In this document: one piece after another, positions 1-10,411 of the stretch
How the letters are laid out: each line of letters starts with the position of its first letter
How positions within the stretch are numbered: position 1 is the stretch's first letter
Source of the DNA: Sedimenticola sp.
Lineage (GTDB): Bacteria > Pseudomonadota > Gammaproteobacteria > Chromatiales > Chromatiaceae
Length of the DNA stretch: 64,000 nucleotides
Assembly (NCBI GenBank): GCA_026992075.1
Contig: JALXAM010000068.1
Location: 38,474-102,473, forward strand
Direction: 5' to 3'
Translations under genes and position numbers: made by a program
Notes under the pieces: generated by a model
Seen by the model: only the letters and a program-made list of their open reading frames with translations
Database searches by the model: none
Told to the model about the DNA's origin: nothing

Positions 1-938
1 CGCGCGGCATCGTGAACACGGGCCAGGCGCCGGTCCAGCGCTTCCAGCGCCTCGGGGTCGGGTTCCAGCCCGGTGGCGAATTCCCGCACCAGGGCTGCCG
101 CCTCCTCCGCCTGGATGCGGGCGCTCTCCAGCAATTCGGCCGCCGGCGCCAGCTCCGGGGCCAGGCGTTGCGCCAGGCCCTCGATCTCCTGTTGTGCCCG
201 GCCCAGAAGAGTCTGAGCGTCGGGTTCGCCCTCGGCGAGCATCTCCTGCAGGCGGGCACACTCCTGTAAGAGTTCGTTGGCGTTGGCCAGGCGGCGCTGT
301 TCCCCCTCCAGCTGTGGCAGCTCCCGGGCGTCGTCGGCCACCCGCCGGAGCTCCTCCAACTGGAATTCCAGATAGTCCAGCCGCTGTTCGCGTTCCCGGA
401 CCCGCTCCTGCAGCGACTCCAGCTCTCGCGCCGCCTCGCGCCAGCGGGCATGGTGGGCGGCCACGGTCTCCAGCAGGGAGCCATGGCCCGCCCAGGCGTC
501 CAGCAGCTGGCGATGCATCGCCGGTCGCAGCAGGCGCTGGTGCTCGTGCTGGCCATGAATCTCCACCAGCTGCTCGCCCAGCTCGGCCAGCTGCTGACGG
601 GGCACCGGCCGGCCGTTGATGAAGGCGCGGGAGCGGCCGTTGCGGTTCAGCACCCGCCGCAGGAAACACTCCTCGCCCTCCAGCAGGGAGTGCGCCTCCA
701 GCCATGCCCGCACTCCGGGCAGGGCGGTGAGATCGAACACCGCGGTCACCTCGGCCTGATCGGAGCCGGGCCGGATGAGGGAGCGCTCCGCCCGGTCGCC
801 CAGCGCCAGGGCCAGGGCATCCACCAGGATCGACTTGCCGGCCCCGGTCTCGCCGGTGAGCACGGTCATGCCCGGCTCCAGTTCCAGGGCCAGGGATTCC
901 ACCACCACCAGGTTTCGGACCTGCAGGTGACGCAGCAT
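1..938 (-). CDS. recN: DNA repair protein RecN (partial, C-terminus outside window)
   Basis: SMC-like ATPase acting in recombinational repair of double-strand breaks in the cytoplasm. The visible 312 residues begin MLRHLQVRNLVV and carry the Walker A motif GETGAGKS near residue 30, followed by FDLTALPGVRAWLEA, the RecN-typical stretch NGRSRAFINGRPV and EIHGQHEHQRLL, then the start of the long coiled coil rich in Leu, Glu and Arg. The Walker B half lies beyond base 1. The ATG shares one base with the nadK stop (TGATG), so recN is translated from the nadK transcript. No frameshift is visible in the part present. Confidence 0.95.
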   Translation of the reverse strand, partial: MLRHLQVRNLVVVESLALELEPGMTVLTGETGAGKSILVDALALALGDRAERSLIRPGSDQAEVTAVFDLTALPGVRAWLEAHSLLEGEECFLRRVLNRNGRSRAFINGRPVPRQQLAELGEQLVEIHGQHEHQRLLRPAMHRQLLDAWAGHGSLLETVAAHHARWREAARELESLQERVREREQRLDYLEFQLEELRRVADDARELPQLEGEQRRLANANELLQECARLQEMLAEGEPDAQTLLGRAQQEIEGLAQRLAPELAPAAELLESARIQAEEAAALVREFATGLEPDPEALEALDRRLARVHDAA

Positions 939-1813
939 CAGGGGTGGCCTCCCCAGCCCAGCTTGGCCCGCAACAGGTCGAAATGGTCATGATTCTCCGG
1001 ATGGAACAGGCGGATGGGGTGACGGTACTTGCGCACCCGGAGCCTCTCCCCCGGCTCCAGCCGCAGACTCGCCTGGCCGTCGCAGGTGATGCGCACGTGT
1101 TCGTGGTCGGTGCGGCCGCTGGTGTCGATGACCACTTCGCTGTCGCCGTGGATGACGATGGGACGGTTGCTGAGCCGGTGGGGGCAGATGGGTACCAGCA
1201 GCATGGCGTCCAGATGGGGCTGCAGCAGCGGACCACCGCCGGAGAGGGCATAGGCGGTGGAGCCGGTGGGTGTGGAGATGATGATGCCGTCGGAGCGCTG
1301 GGAATCGACGTAATGGCCGTCCACCCAGGTCTCGAATTCGATCATCCGGGCGATGTTCCACTTGTGCAGCACCACGTCGTTCAGCGCCAGCTGGCGCTGC
1401 CGATCGCCAATGCGGGCCTCCAGCAGGTAGCGGCGGTCCTCGAGGTAGCGTCCGGCGAGTATGGAGTCCAGCGCCTCGGTCATGCGCTCCGGAGAGATGT
1501 CCACCAGGAACCCGAGCCGTCCCAGGTTGATCCCCACCAGGGGGATGTCATGGCCGGCCAGCTCCCGAGCCGCGCTCAGGAAGCTGCCGTCCCCGCCCAC
1601 CACGATGGCCAGGTCGCAATTTCCAGCCAGTTCCGGGAGTTCGGCCCCCTGATTCTCCAGCTCCAGCGCGGCAGCGGCGCTGGGGGAAAGGGTGACCCGC
1701 AGCCCCCGTTCGATGAGATAGACGCGCAGGGCGGCCAGAGTGGGCACCAGTGCCGGGTCTCCAGGTTTGGCAAAGAGCCCCACCTGCTGGAACAGACGGT
1801 TGAATTCGGGCAC
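938..1813 (-). CDS. nadK: NAD kinase
   Basis: Phosphorylates NAD+ to NADP+. Family motifs are all present: VVGGDGSFL (GGDG nucleotide-binding loop), NDVVLHK, DGIIISTPTGSTAY and SNRPIVIHGD. The reading frame stays open to 1957, but similarity to NadK begins at PEFNRLFQQVGLFAKP, so I place the start at the GTG at 1813, preceded by a GGGG Shine-Dalgarno-like run. This gives 291 residues, matching the usual 290-300. The next gene, recN, overlaps its stop codon. The gene diverges from hrcA, with 134 bp between the two starts. Confidence 0.93.
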   Translation of the reverse strand: MPEFNRLFQQVGLFAKPGDPALVPTLAALRVYLIERGLRVTLSPSAAAALELENQGAELPELAGNCDLAIVVGGDGSFLSAARELAGHDIPLVGINLGRLGFLVDISPERMTEALDSILAGRYLEDRRYLLEARIGDRQRQLALNDVVLHKWNIARMIEFETWVDGHYVDSQRSDGIIISTPTGSTAYALSGGGPLLQPHLDAMLLVPICPHRLSNRPIVIHGDSEVVIDTSGRTDHEHVRITCDGQASLRLEPGERLRVRKYRHPIRLFHPENHDHFDLLRAKLGWGGHP

Positions 1814-1947
1814 GCAGACCCCACATGCAGCAACGAAAAAACGAGTAAAAGATAACATTCGTTCCAAAAAAGGAAAGGGGAGTACCCGGTTCCCGTTTAT
1901 AATGGGCGCCGCACTGCATTCGTGCAGGCACCTTTCTGATCCGGAAT

Positions 1948-2991
1948 ATGGCTGCACAACACCCCGAGCTCACAGATCGCGCCCGACATTTCCTGAAGGT
2001 GCTCATCGAACGGTACATTCGTGATGGGCAGCCGGTGGGTTCGCGCACCCTGGCCAAGGACGCCGGCACCGATCTGAGCCCGGCCACCATCCGCAACGTG
2101 ATGGCGGATCTGGAGGAGATGGGACTGGTCACCTCGCCGCACACTTCGGCGGGGCGGGTACCTACGGTGCTGGGCTATCGCTTCTTCGTCGATTCGCTCA
2201 TCTCGCTGCGTCCGCTGGACGAGCGCGACATCAACCGCCTTCGTAGCCAGCTCGGCGGCGAGGAGGGGCCGCAGCAGCTGCTGGAGAGCGCCTCCCGGCT
2301 GCTTTCGGGCATCACCCACATGGCGGGAGTGGTGATGGTGCCCAGGCACGAGCGCCTGGTGATCCGGGAACTCCAGTTCATCCCGCTGTCGGAGCGCCGT
2401 GTTCTGGCCATCCTGGTCACCAGCCAGGGCGAAGTGTTCAACCGCATCGTGGAGACTTCGCGCAGCTTCTCCCGCAGCGAACTGGAGCAGGCCAGCCGCT
2501 TCATCAACCAGCATTACGCCGGCCACGACCTGGAGACCATCAAGCAGCTTCTGGTGGAGGAGATGAGCCAGCACAAGCGGGACATGGACCGGCTCATGGG
2601 CGAGGCGCTCACCATCGCCGACCGGGCGTTGGAGGTCCCGCCGGGCGAGGACGAGTTCCTGGTCACCGGACAGACCAATCTCATGGATTTCGACGAACTG
2701 GCCCAGCTCGACCGATTGAAGGAGCTGTTCGAAGCCTTCTCCGAGAAGCAGGAGCTGCTTCACCTGCTGGAGCGTTGCACCCGGGCCCAGGGAGTGCAGC
2801 TCTTCATCGGTGAGGAGTCGGGATACGGTCCGCTGGAGCAATGCAGCCTGGTCACCGCCTCCTACAGCGCTGGCGATCAGGTGGTGGGTGTGCTGGGGGT
2901 CATCGGCCCCACGCGCATGGCCTACGACCGGGTGATTCCCCTGGTGGACGTCACCGCCAAGTTGCTGGGCGCCGCCTTGAAATCGGGCTGA
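1948..2991 (+). CDS. hrcA: Heat-inducible transcription repressor HrcA
   Basis: Repressor of class I heat-shock genes, which binds CIRCE operators and is tuned by GroEL. The N-terminal winged helix spans about residues 1-75 (GSRTLAKDAGTDLSPATIRN is the recognition region), followed by the signature SAGRVPTVLGYRFFVD at 67-82 and the GAF-like ligand domain. The length of 347 residues is normal. It heads the grpE-dnaK-dnaJ cluster. A TATAAT hexamer lies at 1898-1903, but I see no good -35 box. No CIRCE inverted repeat (TTAGCACTC-N9-GAGTGCTAA) occurs in front of it or of the other heat-shock genes here, so its targets are probably elsewhere, for example groESL. Confidence 0.95.
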   Translation: MAAQHPELTDRARHFLKVLIERYIRDGQPVGSRTLAKDAGTDLSPATIRNVMADLEEMGLVTSPHTSAGRVPTVLGYRFFVDSLISLRPLDERDINRLRSQLGGEEGPQQLLESASRLLSGITHMAGVVMVPRHERLVIRELQFIPLSERRVLAILVTSQGEVFNRIVETSRSFSRSELEQASRFINQHYAGHDLETIKQLLVEEMSQHKRDMDRLMGEALTIADRALEVPPGEDEFLVTGQTNLMDFDELAQLDRLKELFEAFSEKQELLHLLERCTRAQGVQLFIGEESGYGPLEQCSLVTASYSAGDQVVGVLGVIGPTRMAYDRVIPLVDVTAKLLGAALKSG

Positions 2992-3001
2992 CCAGCCCCA
3001 T
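2976..3001 (+). promoter_or_regulatory. Sigma32 (RpoH) promoter for grpE
   Basis: CTTGAA at 2976-2981 and CCCCAT at 2996-3001 with a 14-base spacer match the RpoH consensus (CTTGAAA, 11-16 bases, CCCCAT). The -35 box lies inside the last codons of hrcA, so heat-shock transcription of grpE can start independently of hrcA. The distance from the -10 box to the grpE ATG is 84 bases. Confidence 0.8.
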
Positions 3002-3028
3002 CTGGAGGGCTGGTTTCTCCAGCAAGAA

Positions 3029-3066
3029 ACCTTCTGTTCCCCGGTGGTCGGGGGAAGGTCTTTTAT
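3029..3066 (+). terminator. Weak hairpin plus U-run in grpE leader
   Basis: TTCCCC at 3037-3042 pairs with GGGGAA at 3051-3056, followed by GGTCTTTTATT. A second hairpin, CCAGCCC (2992-2998) with GGGCTGG (3007-3013), lies just upstream and overlaps the sigma32 -10 box. The arrangement could be a weak terminator or attenuator between hrcA and grpE. The stem is short, so this is tentative. Confidence 0.3.
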
Positions 3067-3085
3067 TGCAGACAGAGGCTTGGAA

Positions 3086-3634
3086 ATGAGCGAAGAACGG
3101 GAACAGGCACAGACGGAAGAGGTACAGGAGCCACAAGAGGCTTCCTCCACGGAGGAGCTCTCCGCGGAGGAGCTGGCGAAGCTGCTGGAGGAGGCGCGCG
3201 CCCAGGCCAGCGAGCACTGGGACAAGGTGGTGCGTGCCCAGGCGGAGATGGACAACCTCAAGAAACGTCACCAGCGGGAGCTGGAGCAGGCCCACAAGTT
3301 CGGCCTGGAGAAGTTCGTTGCCGAGTTGTTGGGCGTGTGGGACAGCCTGGAACTGGGCTACGAGGCGGCAAAGGAAAATCATGACATCGACAAGCTGCTG
3401 GAGGGCACCGAGCTCACCCTGAAGATGCTGGCCGACGCCATGGGCAAGTTCGGGGTGGAACAGATCGACCCCAAGGGGGAACCCTTCGATCCCGAGAAGC
3501 ACCAGGCCATGCAGGTGGTGGAGCGGGACGACGTGCCCCCCAACACCGTGGTGGAGGTGATCCAGAAGGGTTACAGCCTCAATGGCCGGCTGGTGCGGCC
3601 GGCGCTGGTGATGGTCTCCAAGGCCCCCGCCTGA
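3086..3634 (+). CDS. grpE: Nucleotide exchange factor GrpE
   Basis: Releases ADP from DnaK. The protein has 182 residues: an acidic, Glu-rich, flexible N-terminus (to about residue 35), the long dimerising helix (HWDKVVRAQAEMDNLKKRHQ), and the beta domain with the family signature KFGVEQIDPKGEPFDPEKHQAM and the C-terminal VVEVIQKGYSLNGRLVRPALVMVSK. The frame opens at 3044, but the ATG at 3086 (MSEEREQAQ), with AGAGG upstream, is the natural start. It lies between two sigma32 promoters. Confidence 0.96.
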   Translation: MSEEREQAQTEEVQEPQEASSTEELSAEELAKLLEEARAQASEHWDKVVRAQAEMDNLKKRHQRELEQAHKFGLEKFVAELLGVWDSLELGYEAAKENHDIDKLLEGTELTLKMLADAMGKFGVEQIDPKGEPFDPEKHQAMQVVERDDVPPNTVVEVIQKGYSLNGRLVRPALVMVSKAPA

Positions 3635-3636
3635 GT

Positions 3637-3662
3637 CTTGAACTCCGCCGAACAGCCCCCAT
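3637..3662 (+). promoter_or_regulatory. Sigma32 (RpoH) promoter for dnaK
   Basis: CTTGAA at 3637-3642 and CCCCAT at 3657-3662 with a 14-base spacer, starting three bases after the grpE stop codon. It is nearly the same as the promoter in front of grpE, including a trailing CTG. It gives dnaK its own heat-shock start site 63 bases upstream of the ATG. Confidence 0.82.
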
Positions 3663-3724
3663 CTGAGAGGGCAGATCGGATTTAGCCAACCAGTTTCAAC
3701 GAATTACAACGGAGAGAACCAACA

Positions 3725-5665
3725 ATGGGCAAGATTATCGGCATCGACCTGGGTACCACCAACTCCTGCGTCGCAGTGATGGAGGGGGACAAGGCCAAGG
3801 TGATCGAGAACGCGGAGGGCGATCGCACCACTCCCTCGGTGGTGGCCTTCACCCCGGAAGGTGAGGTGCTGGTGGGCAAGGCCGCCAAGCGCCAGGCGGT
3901 GACCAACCCCCACAACACCCTGTTCGCCATCAAGCGGCTCATCGGGCGCAAGTTCGACGATCCCGTGGTGCAGAAGGACATCGAGATGGTGCCCTACAAG
4001 ATCGTCAAGGCGGACAACGGTGACGCCTGGGTGGAGGTGAACGGCAAGAAGATGGCCCCGCCGGAGATCTCGGCCAAGGTGCTGCAGAAGATGAAGCAGA
4101 CCGCCGAGGACTACCTGGGCGAGCCGGTGACCGAGGCGGTGATCACGGTGCCCGCCTACTTCAACGACTCTCAGCGCCAGGCCACCAAGGATGCTGGCCG
4201 TATCGCCGGGCTGGAGGTGAAACGGATCATCAACGAGCCCACCGCGGCGGCGCTGGCCTACGGCCTGGACAAGTCGCCGGGTGACCGCAAGATCGCGGTG
4301 TACGACCTGGGTGGCGGTACCTTCGATATCTCCATCATCGAGATCGCCGAGGTGGAGGGCGAGCATCAGTTCGAGGTGCTCTCCACCAACGGGGACACCT
4401 TCCTGGGTGGGGAGGACTTCGACCTGCGCATCATCGACTACCTGGTGGAGGAGTTCCAGAAGGAGCAAGGGGTCGATCTGCGCAACGATCCGCTGGCCCT
4501 GCAGCGCCTGAAGGAGGCCGCCGAGAAGGCCAAGATCGAGCTCAGCTCGGCGCAGCAGACCGATATCAATCTGCCCTACATCACCGCCGACGCCAGCGGG
4601 CCCAAGCACCTGAACGTGAAGCTCACCCGGGCCAAGCTGGAGTCCCTGGTGGAGGATCTCATCGAGCGCTCCATCGAGCCTTGCAAGATCGCACTCAAGG
4701 ATGCCGGGCTCTCCGCCTCCGACATCGACGACGTGATCCTGGTGGGCGGCCAGACCCGCATGCCGGCGGTGCAGAAGAAGGTGGAAGAGTTCTTCGGCAA
4801 GGCACCGCGCAAGGACGTCAACCCGGACGAGGCGGTGGCCATCGGAGCGGCCATCCAGGGTGGCGTACTTTCCGGCGCGGTGAAGGATGTGCTGCTGCTC
4901 GACGTCACTCCGCTGAGCCTGGGGATCGAGACGCTGGGTGGTGTGATGACCAAGCTCATCGAGAAGAACACCACCATTCCCACCACCGCGTCGCAGATCT
5001 TCTCCACCGCGGAGGACAACCAGTCGGCGGTGACGGTGCACGTGCTCCAGGGTGAGCGCGAGCGGGCGGCGGACAACAAGTCCCTGGGCCGCTTCGACCT
5101 CACCGACATTCCGCCGGCGCCGCGCGGGGTGCCGCAGATCGAGGTCACCTTCGACATCGACGCCAACGGCATCCTGCACGTCTCGGCCAAGGACAAGGCC
5201 ACCGGCAAGGAGCAGTCGATCAAGATCACTGCCTCTTCCGGCCTCACCGAGGAGGAGATCGAGCGCATGCGCAAGGACGCCGAGGCCCACGCCGAAGAGG
5301 ACCGCAAGTTCCGCGAGCTGGTGGAGGCGCGCAACCAGGCCGATGCGCTCATCCACGCCACCCGCAAGTCGCTGGACGAGCTGGGTGAGAAGGTGGACGG
5401 TGCCGAGCGCGCCAACATCGAGAGCCTGATCAAGGAGCTCGAAGAGGCGGTGAAGGGCGAGAACAAGGACGTCATCGAGACCAAGAGCAAGGCGCTGGCC
5501 GAGGCCTCCGGCAAGCTGGCCGAGAAGATGTACCAGGGCCAGGAGTCGGCAGGTGCACAGGGCGCGGCCGGTGGCGCAGGTGCCGCTGGCGCAGGCCAGT
5601 CCACGGCTTCCGACGAGGATGTGGTGGATGCCGAGTTCGAGGAAGTGGACGACGACAAGAAGTAA
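3725..5665 (+). CDS. dnaK: Molecular chaperone DnaK (Hsp70)
   Basis: ATP-dependent chaperone working with DnaJ and GrpE. The 646 residues contain the N-terminal ATPase with [26 protein letters not shown] and LVGGQTRMP, the linker [20 protein letters not shown], the substrate-binding domain, and a Gly/Ala-rich tail ending [10 protein letters not shown], the usual proteobacterial C-terminus. Start MGKIIGID follows the Shine-Dalgarno sequence GGAGAG. It is driven by its own sigma32 promoter and followed by a strong terminator before dnaJ. Confidence 0.98.
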   Translation: MGKIIGIDLGTTNSCVAVMEGDKAKVIENAEGDRTTPSVVAFTPEGEVLVGKAAKRQAVTNPHNTLFAIKRLIGRKFDDPVVQKDIEMVPYKIVKADNGDAWVEVNGKKMAPPEISAKVLQKMKQTAEDYLGEPVTEAVITVPAYFNDSQRQATKDAGRIAGLEVKRIINEPTAAALAYGLDKSPGDRKIAVYDLGGGTFDISIIEIAEVEGEHQFEVLSTNGDTFLGGEDFDLRIIDYLVEEFQKEQGVDLRNDPLALQRLKEAAEKAKIELSSAQQTDINLPYITADASGPKHLNVKLTRAKLESLVEDLIERSIEPCKIALKDAGLSASDIDDVILVGGQTRMPAVQKKVEEFFGKAPRKDVNPDEAVAIGAAIQGGVLSGAVKDVLLLDVTPLSLGIETLGGVMTKLIEKNTTIPTTASQIFSTAEDNQSAVTVHVLQGERERAADNKSLGRFDLTDIPPAPRGVPQIEVTFDIDANGILHVSAKDKATGKEQSIKITASSGLTEEEIERMRKDAEAHAEEDRKFRELVEARNQADALIHATRKSLDELGEKVDGAERANIESLIKELEEAVKGENKDVIETKSKALAEASGKLAEKMYQGQESAGAQGAAGGAGAAGAGQSTASDEDVVDAEFEEVDDDKK

Positions 5666-5704
5666 CCGCCGGGCCGGCCGCTTTCGGCCGGTTCGTGGAT
5701 GACC

Positions 5705-5744
5705 CCGGGGGCAGCGGAAAGCTGCTCCCGGCTTTTTGCGTTTT
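5705..5744 (+). terminator. Rho-independent terminator after dnaK
   Basis: CCGGGGGCAGC (5705-5715) and GCTGCTCCCGG (5721-5731) form an 11-bp stem with one G-T pair and a five-base loop, followed by CTTTTTGCGTTTT. It lies 20 bases before the dnaJ ATG. It probably lowers dnaJ expression relative to dnaK rather than stopping it. Confidence 0.8.
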
Positions 5745-5764
5745 GGGAATCACGAGAGCAGAGC

Positions 5765-6904
5765 ATGTCCAAGCGTGACTACTACGAAGTGCTGGGCGTA
5801 AGTCGCACCGCCACCGCAGTGGAGATCAAGAAGGCCTACCGCCGCCTGGCGATGAAATACCATCCCGACCGCAACGAAGGGGATGCCGAGGCGGAGCAGC
5901 GTTTCAAGGAGGTGAAGGAAGCCTACGAGGTGCTCAGCGACGAGCAGAAACGGGCCGCCTACGATCAGTTCGGGCATGCGGGCGTCAATACCGGAGCCGG
6001 TGGTGGTCCGGGAGGCGGAGCCGGTGCCGGCTTCGGGGCCAGTTTCAGCGACATCTTCGGCGACGTCTTCGGCGACATCTTCGGCGGCGGGCGTGGTACT
6101 CATCGGGCCTATCGCGGCTCGGACATGCAGTACAACCTGGAGATCTCCCTGGAGGAGGCGGTCAAGGGCACCACGGTGAAGATCCGGGTGCCCACCCAGT
6201 CGGTGTGTGAGGTTTGTGGCGGCACCGGCGCCAAGCCGGGCACCTCGCCGCGCACCTGTCCCACCTGCGGGGGCGTAGGCCAGGTGCGGATGCAGCAGGG
6301 TTTCTTCATCGCTCAGCAGACCTGTCCCACCTGCCACGGGCAGGGCACCGTGGTGGAGGATCCCTGTCCCGCCTGTCGCGGCCACGGCCGGGTGCGCGAT
6401 CACAAGACCCTGTCGGTGAAGGTGCCGCCGGGAGTGGATACCGGGGACCGCATCCGTCTTGCCGGCGAGGGCGAGATGGGGGAGAAGGGTGGCCCTCCAG
6501 GGGATCTCTATGTACAGATCCGGGTGAAGGAACACCCCATCTTCAAGCGTGAGGATGCCAACCTGCGTTGCGAGATGCCCATTCCCATCACCACCGCTGC
6601 CCTGGGAGGTGAGCTGGAGGTGCCCACACTGGATGGCAAGGTAAAGCTCAAGATTCCGGCCGGCACCCAGACCGGCAAGGTATTCCGGGTGCGTGGCAGG
6701 GGAGTGGCGCCGGTGCGGGGAGGCCCTCCTGGTGATCTCTTGTGCCAGGTGGTGGTGGAGACACCGGTGAATCTCAACGAGGAGCAGAAGGAGCTGTTCG
6801 AGAAGCTGGCGGAATCCCTGGGCAAGGGCGGCAGCCGCCACAGCCCCAACAGCAGCTCCTGGCTGGACCGGGTCAAGGGCTTCTTCAAGGAGATGGGACT
6901 TTAA
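5765..6904 (+). CDS. dnaJ: Molecular chaperone DnaJ (Hsp40)
   Basis: Co-chaperone that stimulates DnaK ATPase and delivers substrates. The 379 residues hold the J domain with HPD at 33-35, a Gly/Phe-rich linker (about 70-110), four zinc-finger repeats ([32 protein letters not shown]), and the C-terminal substrate domains. The open frame extends upstream to 5699, but [12 protein letters not shown] at 5765 is the conserved start. I see no sigma32 promoter between the dnaK terminator and this start, so expression likely depends on read-through. Confidence 0.97.
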   Translation: MSKRDYYEVLGVSRTATAVEIKKAYRRLAMKYHPDRNEGDAEAEQRFKEVKEAYEVLSDEQKRAAYDQFGHAGVNTGAGGGPGGGAGAGFGASFSDIFGDVFGDIFGGGRGTHRAYRGSDMQYNLEISLEEAVKGTTVKIRVPTQSVCEVCGGTGAKPGTSPRTCPTCGGVGQVRMQQGFFIAQQTCPTCHGQGTVVEDPCPACRGHGRVRDHKTLSVKVPPGVDTGDRIRLAGEGEMGEKGGPPGDLYVQIRVKEHPIFKREDANLRCEMPIPITTAALGGELEVPTLDGKVKLKIPAGTQTGKVFRVRGRGVAPVRGGPPGDLLCQVVVETPVNLNEEQKELFEKLAESLGKGGSRHSPNSSSWLDRVKGFFKEMGL

Positions 6905-6927
6905 CCTGGAACACCCTGTCTGCCTGA

Positions 6928-7809
<882 letters not shown>

Positions 7810-8023
7810 GTTTGCAACCCGCCGGCGAGTGTACCGGGGTCACGGAACGGGCTGATGTGAGGGTGGGCCTCCGCGCCGAATAACGAGCCACGTGATTCAG
7901 GATTCACGGCGAAGAGACTACCCCTGTGATTCAAGGTTTGTTCATGATCCGGATGAATTCAGGGCTCATGGGAGCTAGGATGAATCAGGTGAACCAAAGC
8001 ATGAATCCCGCGAGGCCTGCTCC

Positions 8024-9178
8024 ATGACCTACCTGCTCTGGCTGCTGCTGCCGGTGGCCGCCGCCTCCGGCTGGTGGACCGCCCGGCGGGTTTCCTGCGG
8101 TCGTGCCGGCAAGGGCTCCCACACCACGCCGGCCTACTTTCGAGGACTCAATTACCTGCTCAACGAGGAGCCGGATAAGGCCATCGACGTCTTCGTCCAG
8201 CTGCTGGAGGTGGACAGCGAGACGGTGGAGACCCACCTGGCGCTGGGCAGCCTGTTCCGCCGTCGGGGGGAGGTGGAGCGGGCCATTCGCATCCACCAGA
8301 ATCTCATCGCCCGGCCGGGGCTGGACGAGGAGAACCGCGCCAACGCCCTGCTGGAGCTGGGCAAGGATTACATGCGCGCCGGGCTCTACGACCGTGCCGA
8401 AAACCTCTTTCGGGAACTGGAGGAGAGCGGCCATCACGTACGCAAGGCGCTGGAGAACCTGCTCGTCATCTACCAGCAGGAGAAAGACTGGGAATCCTGT
8501 CTCGAGGTCTCCGAGGCGCTCCAACCCCTGGTGAAGGAGCCTCTGGGCCAGTCGCGCGCCCACTATTATTGCGAGCTGGCCGAGCAGGCGATGGCGCGCA
8601 ACGACCGGGAAACCGCGGCGGAACTGCTGGAACAGGCGGTGGTGGCCGATCCCCAGAGCATCCGGCCCAGGCATCTGCAGGCGCGCATGGCGCGAGAGAC
8701 GGGGGACTGCCAGGCCGCTATCGCCCTGCTGCATCGCATCGCCGACAGCCATCCCCATTACATTTCCGAGATCCTGGAGGACCTGCGTCGTTGCCATGCC
8801 GTCCGGGGCGACCTCGGGGGGCTTCGCAGTTACCTGGAAAATTTCCTCAGGGAGCGCTTCGACGTGGACGTGATGCTGGCGCTGGCCGACCTCATCGAGC
8901 AGCAGGACGGGGAACGGGCGGCCATGCGCTTTCTCACCGCCCGGCTGGAGAACCGGCCCGCCATTCGCGGCCTGCTGCGCCTCATGGAGCTGAATGCCAC
9001 CCTGCCGGACGCCACTGCCGGCCGGATCCTGGTGGGACTGAAGGATCACCTGGCCCGCCTCATGGCCGAGCGGCCCGCCTACCAGTGCACCCATTGCGGC
9101 TATGCCGCCAGCTCGCTCTACTGGCAATGTCCCAGCTGCCGGCACTGGAGCACCTTTCGGCGCCGACAGGAGCCCTGA
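8024..9178 (+). CDS. lapB: Lipopolysaccharide assembly protein LapB (YciM)
   Basis: Inner-membrane adaptor that directs LpxC to FtsH proteolysis and so limits lipopolysaccharide synthesis. One N-terminal membrane helix ([15 protein letters not shown]), then tandem TPR repeats facing the cytoplasm (about residues 35-340), and a C-terminal rubredoxin-type zinc knuckle with CTHC and CPSC. The 384 residues match the family (about 390). The usual partner gene lapA is not upstream; dapB is. pyrF follows after 46 bp, the conserved lapB-pyrF order. Confidence 0.93.
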   Translation: MTYLLWLLLPVAAASGWWTARRVSCGRAGKGSHTTPAYFRGLNYLLNEEPDKAIDVFVQLLEVDSETVETHLALGSLFRRRGEVERAIRIHQNLIARPGLDEENRANALLELGKDYMRAGLYDRAENLFRELEESGHHVRKALENLLVIYQQEKDWESCLEVSEALQPLVKEPLGQSRAHYYCELAEQAMARNDRETAAELLEQAVVADPQSIRPRHLQARMARETGDCQAAIALLHRIADSHPHYISEILEDLRRCHAVRGDLGGLRSYLENFLRERFDVDVMLALADLIEQQDGERAAMRFLTARLENRPAIRGLLRLMELNATLPDATAGRILVGLKDHLARLMAERPAYQCTHCGYAASSLYWQCPSCRHWSTFRRRQEP

Positions 9179-9224
9179 CATGGGAGAAACTTCTTGGTCA
9201 GCTCCCCCAACCCGGAGAAAAGCA

Positions 9225-9923
9225 ATGAAAACCAGCCCGGTCATCGTGGCATTGGACTATCCCGACCAGGCCAGTGCTCTGGCCCTGGTGGAGCGCCTGG
9301 ATCCCACGCTCTGTCGCCTCAAGGTGGGCAAGGAGCTCTTCACCCGGGCTGGTCCCCCGGTGGTGGAGGCGCTGGTGAAGCGGGGCTACGAGGTCTTCCT
9401 GGACCTGAAATTCCACGACATTCCCAATACCGTGGCCGCAGCCTGCGACGCCGCGGCGGACCTGGGGGTGTGGATGATGAACCTGCACGCCTCCGGCGGG
9501 AGGCGAATGATGGAAGCTGCGCGCGAACGGCTGGAAAAGCGCTCCCAGCGTCCCAGGCTCATTGCCGTCACCATCCTCACCAGTCTTGGCGAGGCCGACT
9601 TGGCGGAGATCGGCTTCACCGGCACACCGGCGGAGAACGTGAGCCGCCTGGCCGCCCTGGCCGACGACTGCGGCCTCGATGGCGTGGTCTGCTCGCCGCG
9701 GGAGGCCGCAGCGCTTCGGCGTGAAAGGGGGCCGGAGTTCCTGCTGGTGACTCCGGGCGTGCGCCCGGCCAGCACCTCGCTGGACGATCAGAAAAGGGTG
9801 ATGACCCCGGCCGACGCCCTCGCCGCCGGCGCCAGCCACCTGGTCATCGGCCGTCCGGTGACGGCCGCCGAGGATCCCGTTGCCGCGTTACAGGCCATAC
9901 TCCAATCTTTGAAACAAAATTAA
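9225..9923 (+). CDS. pyrF: Orotidine 5'-phosphate decarboxylase
   Basis: Final step of UMP synthesis. It has 232 residues with IVALDYPD at the N-terminus, the catalytic signature [11 protein letters not shown] near residue 61, and the phosphate-binding segments LVTPGVRP and [12 protein letters not shown]. The start is the ATG of [13 protein letters not shown] with a GGAG Shine-Dalgarno sequence; the open frame reaches back into lapB but that part is not conserved. No terminator follows; a 294-bp repeat element begins 50 bp downstream. Confidence 0.96.
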   Translation: MKTSPVIVALDYPDQASALALVERLDPTLCRLKVGKELFTRAGPPVVEALVKRGYEVFLDLKFHDIPNTVAAACDAAADLGVWMMNLHASGGRRMMEAARERLEKRSQRPRLIAVTILTSLGEADLAEIGFTGTPAENVSRLAALADDCGLDGVVCSPREAAALRRERGPEFLLVTPGVRPASTSLDDQKRVMTPADALAAGASHLVIGRPVTAAEDPVAALQAILQSLKQN

Positions 9924-9973
9924 AAATTCATCATAAGTTACGGAATAAGAATATATTTCCTTCTGCTCCCATC

Positions 9974-10267
9974 GTAGGTCGGGCTTCAGCCCGACAGTTG
10001 CTATGCTTTCGTGGAGCCGGTAGGTGGTCCTTATTGGCGGGGACGCCGTGAATACGTCCCTGTAGGCTCTGCGGCAGCTTTGTAACTTCGCAATCCATGC
10101 TTCGCCACAAAGCCCGGCCTCGCCATCCCTGGCGAGGCGTTCGCTGGCTGCGAAAGTCCACTGGACTTTCGGTCCAGCTCACCCCTGCTGCCGAAACCTC
10201 GCAAATAAGGACCCCCACCGGCCTGCAAGCGTTGTTGATTGTTCTGTCGGGCTGAAGCCCGACCTAC
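9974..10267 (+). repeat. 294-bp composite element bounded by inverted REP sequences
   Basis: Most of the 488-bp gap between pyrF and sat. The left end is GTAG followed by the palindrome GTCGGGCT-TC-AGCCCGAC (9974-9995); the right end is its inverse, ending in CTAC (10246-10267). Nested inside is a second inverted pair around CCGGTAGGTGGTCCTTATT (10018-10036) and its near complement at about 10204-10221. The centre has a conserved-looking core, GACGCCGTGAATACGTCCC at 10042-10060, related to a core at 11741-11765. No convincing coding frame is present. The GTAG-headed palindrome fits the REP elements mobilised by RAYT (REP-associated tyrosine transposase) enzymes. The composite as a whole looks like a non-autonomous mobile repeat; that last step is inference. 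Confidence 0.65.
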
Positions 10268-10349
10268 AGGCACTATACGAGACGGGTTGCCCGATCAGGC
10301 AAAAATTTACTGACGTCATAAAGAGAAGTTAGCGGCGACAAAACCCGCC

Positions 10350-10374
10350 TTCTGGTACTGTTTGCGCACCAGAA
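10350..10374 (+). promoter_or_regulatory. Inverted repeat in the sat leader
   Basis: TTCTGGT (10350-10356) and ACCAGAA (10368-10374) form a 7-bp inverted repeat 38 bases upstream of the sat ATG. It could be an mRNA hairpin or a regulator site. The sequence offers no way to choose between these. Confidence 0.35.
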
Positions 10375-10411
10375 TTTCCGTCTCCCCAATTTCGTTCAGG
10401 AGAAAACCCAG

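Noticed and set aside
3704..5356. 550-residue frame antisense to dnaK
   Set aside because: High-GC codon bias on the sense strand keeps the antisense frame open; the plus strand encodes a perfect DnaK.
1814..5764. CIRCE operator for HrcA
   Set aside because: No TTAGCACTC or GAGTGCTAA arm, even with two mismatches, was seen by eye upstream of hrcA, grpE, dnaK or dnaJ.
9931..10273. Small minus-strand frames of 95 and 80 residues between pyrF and sat
   Set aside because: They cover REP palindromes and inverted repeats, have no Shine-Dalgarno sequence and no protein-like composition.
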